This document shows positions 59,516 to 64,000 of a stretch of DNA of 64,000 nucleotides, piece after piece (the first letter of the stretch is position 1; each line of letters begins with the position of its first letter). Where the stretch lies: the NCBI RefSeq assembly GCF_954871325.1, contig NC_088779.1, positions 22,756,846 through 22,820,845 of the forward strand, given 5' to 3'. This DNA comes from Gordionus sp. m RMFG-2023. Taxonomy: Eukaryota > Nematomorpha > Gordioida > Chordodea > Parachordodidae. The notes beneath the pieces were generated by a model, which was not told the origin of the DNA, ran no database searches, and worked only from the letters and a program-made list of their open reading frames with translations. Both the position numbers and the translations under genes were made by a program.

Positions 59516-60413
59516 TATAGGTACTTAGCTACATAACGCCACACTTTCAATTCTGCCATTTTGTAAATGTAAGAGCTCATGACCATATTTGTTTGTCTAA
59601 TGTAACATTTATTTTTTTTGTTACTTAAGAAAAATTTTTTTGTAATATAAATGAATTAATGGAAAACAGTAATCCAATAGAAAGATGAAATAGGATTTAT
59701 TCATTTTCAAATTTCTTTGTTTTATTTTTGTTTTCTATTTTCTTAAATCAACTACGAAAAAGTTATTATTTCAGTAGAGGAAGACGTTGATTATTATCGG
59801 TGATATTGAAATAATCTTATAACTCATGATCCATTTAAAAACTATTTACTATATAAATACTTAATAATTAATGAAATATATTAGTTACAGTTAGGGCTGA
59901 AATACAATTTATTGGTATTAAAACTATTGAATTAGTTTACATTTTCTCTATCTTGTATTGTTGATTTATATTGATATTGGTTCTAATTTTTTTATCCATA
60001 CATTAGAGAAGTATAATAAACATTAATTTGTATTATTATAAAAACTCTTGATTGTGTTTAAAATAAATGCAATCATTTTCAAAGAGGGTGTAAGTTGGAT
60101 GATTATCCGTGTTTAGAAAAGTTTTCAGAGTCGGAATTTCTTAAGTTTTGATGCTCTATCTTAACTTTAATTATGATAATGATATCCTAAATAAATAATT
60201 TATTTCCATAGACCCAAGAATATTGCTACGAAAGATGCTAAACTTATATAGCAAATGTAGACAAGAGATCAAGGATATTATTTAAACTTTCTAAAGTAAT
60301 TGTTGCACTTGCACCAATAAACAAAAATATATTACTTGGTAAATTAGACTTAATGAAATATTTTTATCGTTATACACAAAAAAAGGGAAAAATTAGCTAT
60401 ATAATCTAAAAAT
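59516..60413. other. AT-rich, nothing recognised
   Basis: No gene or repeat end seen. Confidence 0.5.
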
Positions 60414-61042
60414 CAGGGCTGGGAACCCTTCTAATAAGAGGGTTTGGGTTCTGGTTCAGGGAAATATCTCTGAACTAGGTTCAGGGTTCGTGGTAAATTT
60501 TGGTATAAATCATATAATATATAAACTTTATTATACTATATTTAGGCCTTACCATATAAATAATTTATTATTAAAATTGGAATATTTCCAAAATCGAGAT
60601 GTTAAAATTAAAATATCGATTTTTTATGCCTAACTTTGACAGTGCATTGCAACGCAATTAATAATGTTATTTTACCTTGGGAGAATGTTCATTCCTTTAC
60701 TCTTATTTTTAATTTAAAAATACAACAAACAAAAATAAATATTCCTAAAATATGTATTATCTATTATTTTTGTTACATGGTAAAATTTTTACATAAATGG
60801 AGTACTCTAAAATATAATAAAAGGGATTCCACGCAAAATAATTTTCACCAAAGAATGTTTTTATATTGAAAATAAAAAAAAAATTATGTTTTATATGTTT
60901 TAGATAATTTGCATGTTTTTTTATAATAAATTTTAATGTAGTATATGTTATTTTAAATATATTTTTTTAAATAAATAAAAATTTAATATTTGAAAAAAAA
61001 GATTCGAGTTTGGGTTCGGTAAAGGGTTCGAAGGGTTCTGTA
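60414..61042. mobile_element. hAT element, left end clear
   Basis: The left end CAGGGCTGGGAACCCTTC and repeated GGTTCAGGG words lead into an AT-rich core. The other side has GGGTTCGGTAAAGGGTTCG and GGGTTCTG without a clean inverse terminus. The open frame at 60636-60869 inside it has no recognisable domain. Confidence 0.6.
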
Positions 61043-61409
61043 TTAATTAATTTATGAATAAGAGCGGTATTAGTTTAAAATACAATATCCGATTTTTATA
61101 TTCTATTTATATTTTTATTGAAACCCAAGAAAATATAGGTGTTTTTTTGTCAGGCCACCACTAAAAAAAACCAAACCAGCAAATAAGTAACTATTTTTAC
61201 TAACCAGTATTCAGTGCTATTCAATTTTTATTACAGGTTTTCTTTAGAAATCTGCGGTCTTTATGCCATTAATTTTATCATTCATTGTTATAAATTCTAT
61301 GTACGAATACCAGAAAAATGATATTATAAAAGTCTATTCCCTTTCCTGTCCAAGGCCATTATAAATTTCTTCTATTTTATTCTGTGAAAATATTTAACCT
61401 CGGTTATTA
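61043..61409. other. AT-rich, nothing recognised
   Basis: No gene or repeat end seen. Confidence 0.5.
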
Positions 61410-62470
61410 AATTTTTCGGGCCGGGCCGGCCAACAGCCCAAGCCCGGCCCATATTTTCTAGTGGGCCTGGGCCAGGCTTGGGTTCGTTGGAAATTTTTGC
61501 AATAGGGCTTGGGCCGGCTATGGGCCTAAATTTTTAAATTCAAATTTTTCTTATTTTAAGGATATTTAATAGGACAAATATAACAAATCATTCTGATTTT
61601 ATTAGTGTTATTTATCAAATTTCCTATACACCTTGGGAGAGTATATATTTTTTAAATCGGAAATTGGTATAATTTCACTTAACTTAACACAACGGCCTGG
61701 GCACGAAACAGCGAAAATCAGGGAATATTCCCAAAAATGTTACCAAAGATGGCCAAACTTCGAGGATTACTAGAGCTACCAGTAATTTATTCTTTATAAA
61801 TCTTTTAAGCTATATAATATTTTTAGCTATATAATATTTTTAGCTATATAAAATTTTAGCTTCATCCTCATTATTGGATATGTCTTCATGGGAGGATGAT
61901 ACAATACTTCATAATGAGACGGATGCTGATGAGATTAATTTATATATGGATATTGAGCTAAATGAAGAGGATATCAACTATGATGACTGCATCCTAGATT
62001 GGTAGAAAAAGCATGAAAAAATCTTGCCAAAATTGGCAAGATTAGCCAAAAAAATTCATGCAATTCCAGCATCTAATGTTACCAGTGAACGGAATTTCAG
62101 TACTATTGGAAGGGTTATTGAAGAAAGAAGAACAAATTTAAATAACGAAATTGTAGATAATATATTATTTTTAAATGATAATTTGAAAATATAAATTAAA
62201 ATTTTTTTTATATCATTTATTAATATTATATATATATTATTAATTACTAAATAAAATATTATATTTCTATTACTATTACTTCAGCATAAGTTAAGTATAC
62301 ATAAAATAATTTTATGGGCTTGGGCCGGGCTTGGCAAATTTTTTAAATATTATAGCGGGCTTTGGAATTTTTTTAAATATTAAAAACGAGCCGGGCCGGG
62401 CCTGGGCTTAAAATATATTTTTACGATAAGCCGGGCTTGGTCCTATAATCTAGGCCCATGAAGGTCTCTA
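61410..62470 (+). mobile_element. hAT element with GC-rich ends and C-terminal exon
   Basis: Left side CGGGCCGGGCCGGCC and AAGCCCGGCCC; right side GGGCTTGGGCCGGGC to CCATGAAGGTCTCTAG. These are the inverted GC-rich subterminal words of a hAT element. It contains the dimerisation-domain exon at 61880-62194. Exact termini and target duplication could not be fixed. Confidence 0.75.
61880..62194 (+). pseudogene. hAT transposase C-terminal domain, one stop
   Basis: Frame from an ATG at 61880 to a TAA at 62192-62194, 104 codons, with a single in-frame TAG at 62003-62005 where a tryptophan codon is expected (ILDW then KKHEKILPKLARLAKKI). An acidic stretch (MDIELNEEDINYDD) is followed by IHAIPASNVTSERNFSTIG, VIEERRTNLNNEIVDNI and LFLNDNLKI, the full hAT dimerisation domain with its SER context. 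The rest of the transposase is missing. This is a young-looking remnant given only one break. Confidence 0.85.
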
Positions 62471-62540
62471 GACTGTCATCCCCAGTCTAGAGCGACGATC
62501 AGAAAGTATAAGCTTTGCCATACTAATTAATCGTTCAGCA

Positions 62541-62801
62541 CTAGCGCAACACAGTATTAAATTTAATAAACACACTTTTTATATGAAAAAAATTATCAAA
62601 AATGAGTATTTTTAGATTTAAAAAAGCATCTAAAGGTTCAATAATATTATTATTATTATTTATTTCAAAAAAATCGTCTATGGAAGGCCGCGGTTTCGAT
62701 CTTGCTATAGTATTAGTATCGTGGTTAGGCATGGCATTTTTTAACGTTACCATCAGCCTATCAAGTTGCCCTTTAGATTCAGTTTTAGATTTTTGGATCA
62801 A
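62541..62801 (-). pseudogene. Inner fragment of the BED-hAT transposase
   Basis: A minus-strand frame of 86 residues: KSKTESKGQLDRLMVTLKNA, MPNHDTNTIARSKPRPSIDD, then an Asn run encoded by ATT/AAT repeats. The hydrophilic, low-structure character fits the variable region before the dimerisation domain, which follows immediately at lower coordinates. On its own it has no signature motif; it is assigned by position and orientation within the hAT copy. Confidence 0.5.
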
Positions 62802-63451
62802 TCCAATGTGTGGTCACTCCTAAATAAGCTCTAAAAATATGAATATCATATTATAAATCAGAAAATAAACATTTTTACCTTCTATTGTGCGTACAGCTAT
62901 CTGATGTGGTACAGATGTAGGAGACATCTGATAGATTTAATATTAAAGATTCTTTCTTTCTATAAAGCTATCCAAAATTCTTGCCATCAATGTCTGCCGG
63001 CAAAATATCTTGGTACGTGGAGAAAAAGTGTTTATCATCTTTATAAAAGAACCATTATATATCAAGGATAATAGTTGAACAGTATCTATTATAGAGTTCA
63101 TTATGACTTTGTCAGCCAATTTTTGATGATGAATCCAAATTGCTTAATTTTGTTTGAATTAAATTTGATTTGGAAGTGGATGTATCTCCTTCCATTACCC
63201 AAAACTTTTTGAGATATTTTTTAATCTCTTTATAATTTGAGGTGTGAACAGTCTAAAATTATAACAGTAATACTTAGAATAAAAAATATGTAGGAGATAG
63301 TACATAAAAATGATTGAAATAACTATTTTAAAATGTTTTAAATAATTTAGATAAAATTGAATATATAAAAAAATGATTGGTCTTTGATTTAAATTTATTT
63401 TAAAAATTAAGGATTAGCCTACACATTGATATTAAATTTGTTTAATATATT

Positions 63452-63648
63452 AGCTTTAAATGTTTTTTCAAATTAAAGCTACTTGTATGATTTGAGGATA
63501 AAATTTTGCGACACATCTTGCATCGAAACCGATATCCAGTAGTAATTTTTTCTTCAAGATTAAATCATTTTTTGAATTTTGGGAAATGATAATCTATATT
63601 TTTCTCATTTTCCAAAGAAATTTCGCTATCTTCAACAATCTCACACAT
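63452..63648 (-). pseudogene. BED-finger exon of the hAT copy
   Basis: It starts MCEIVEDSEISLENEKNI, then DYHFPKFKK and a TGA, and continues in the same frame ITTGYRFRCKMCRKIL and SSFNLKKHLKL. This is a BED zinc finger with both Cys and the His pair region intact apart from the stop. Sisters are at 15738 and 45993. It lies at the start of the transposase of the 62480-63862 element. Confidence 0.78.
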
Positions 63649-63862
63649 TTTTAATAACTAGATTTATAATGCTAACTAAATTTATAATGTATATTTTTAA
63701 ATATAAATTTCAAAATTAAATTAAATAAAAGGATTATCATTTTTAGATTTAATAAAAAAATATTTTAATAATTAGATGTATTTATTATGTAAAATTGAAG
63801 CTACCGCTATCGCTATTTTCTAAAAAAAGTAGCCCGCTTAAGCTACCGCTACTGAAACACTG

Positions 63863-64000
63863 GTATCATGATATCAACAAACTAAAAAAAACTTTAATAT
63901 ATTTACTTAAAAGATGCTTAATTATGCATAGCTTTTAAATTTTTCAGAATTTTTGATCTAAGATTTATATAAACAAAAGCATGCGTAATGGCTCTTAATT
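63863..64000. other. Right edge, nothing recognised
   Basis: AT-rich; no feature seen. Confidence 0.5.

Larger units (their letters stand above)
62480..63862 (-). mobile_element. BED-type hAT copy (GTAGCGCGCTAC family), minus strand
   Basis: The right terminus has GTAGCCCGCTTAAGCTACCGC and ends GAAACACTGG. Minus-strand order: BED exon (63452-63648), middle exon pieces (about 62890-63240, with a recognisable CRQTLMARILDSF), an inner fragment (62541-62801), and the dimerisation region ERLISMAKLILSDRRSRLG (about 62485-62530). The left terminus is lost against the element ending at 62470. Confidence 0.75.

Overview
The window is strongly AT-rich animal DNA, dominated by DNA transposons and their debris, with only two recognisable host genes. 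A Gbx/unplugged-type homeobox gene with the conserved [10 protein letters not shown] tail, and an MTA-like (NuRD) gene with 41-67 bp GT-AG introns, point to a bilaterian animal. The sequence alone does not name the species. AT-rich small-intron genomes such as flatworms, crustaceans, other arthropods or orthonectid-like parasites would all fit.

Layout. 1-8.8 kb: hAT ends, hAT MITEs with readable target-site duplications (TSDs), BED-finger remnants, and a broken retroelement-associated gene fragment (about 6.1-7.0 kb). 8.8-9.8 kb, minus strand: the Gbx-like gene in one uninterrupted frame. 9.8-32 kb: AT-rich intergenic DNA with many hAT elements and MITEs, one hAT copy carrying a LINE insertion (15.5-17.6 kb), a TTTC microsatellite and a 20-bp-periodic inverted array. 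32.3-34.1 kb: a Tc1/IS630-like element with about 148 bp near-identical inverted ends and a lightly broken transposase. 36.6-41.2 kb: two minisatellite arrays of the same family in opposite orientations.

41.2-54.0 kb is the most striking part: a nest of four DNA transposons inside the second minisatellite array. A long-inverted-repeat, MULE-like element (10 bp TSD) sits in the array. A hAT element with TTF finger and DUF4371-type transposase is inserted in its right arm. A BED-finger hAT is inserted in the last codons of that transposase. A DUF659-type hAT is inserted in the BED finger of the third. Three of the four TSDs are perfect; the other shows a simple 3-base loss, and its empty site is preserved in the opposite arm.

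56.4-57.3 kb: the MTA-like gene, with a BAH domain and the start of an ELM2 domain split over five exons. It then reads into a stop, and no SANT or GATA-finger coding is seen in the window. 57.4-64 kb: further hAT elements, including two with readable C-terminal hAT dimerisation domains. No CRISPR array, rRNA or tRNA gene was recognised. Where a long stretch is described as empty, this means no recognisable reading frame or repeat was seen by eye.
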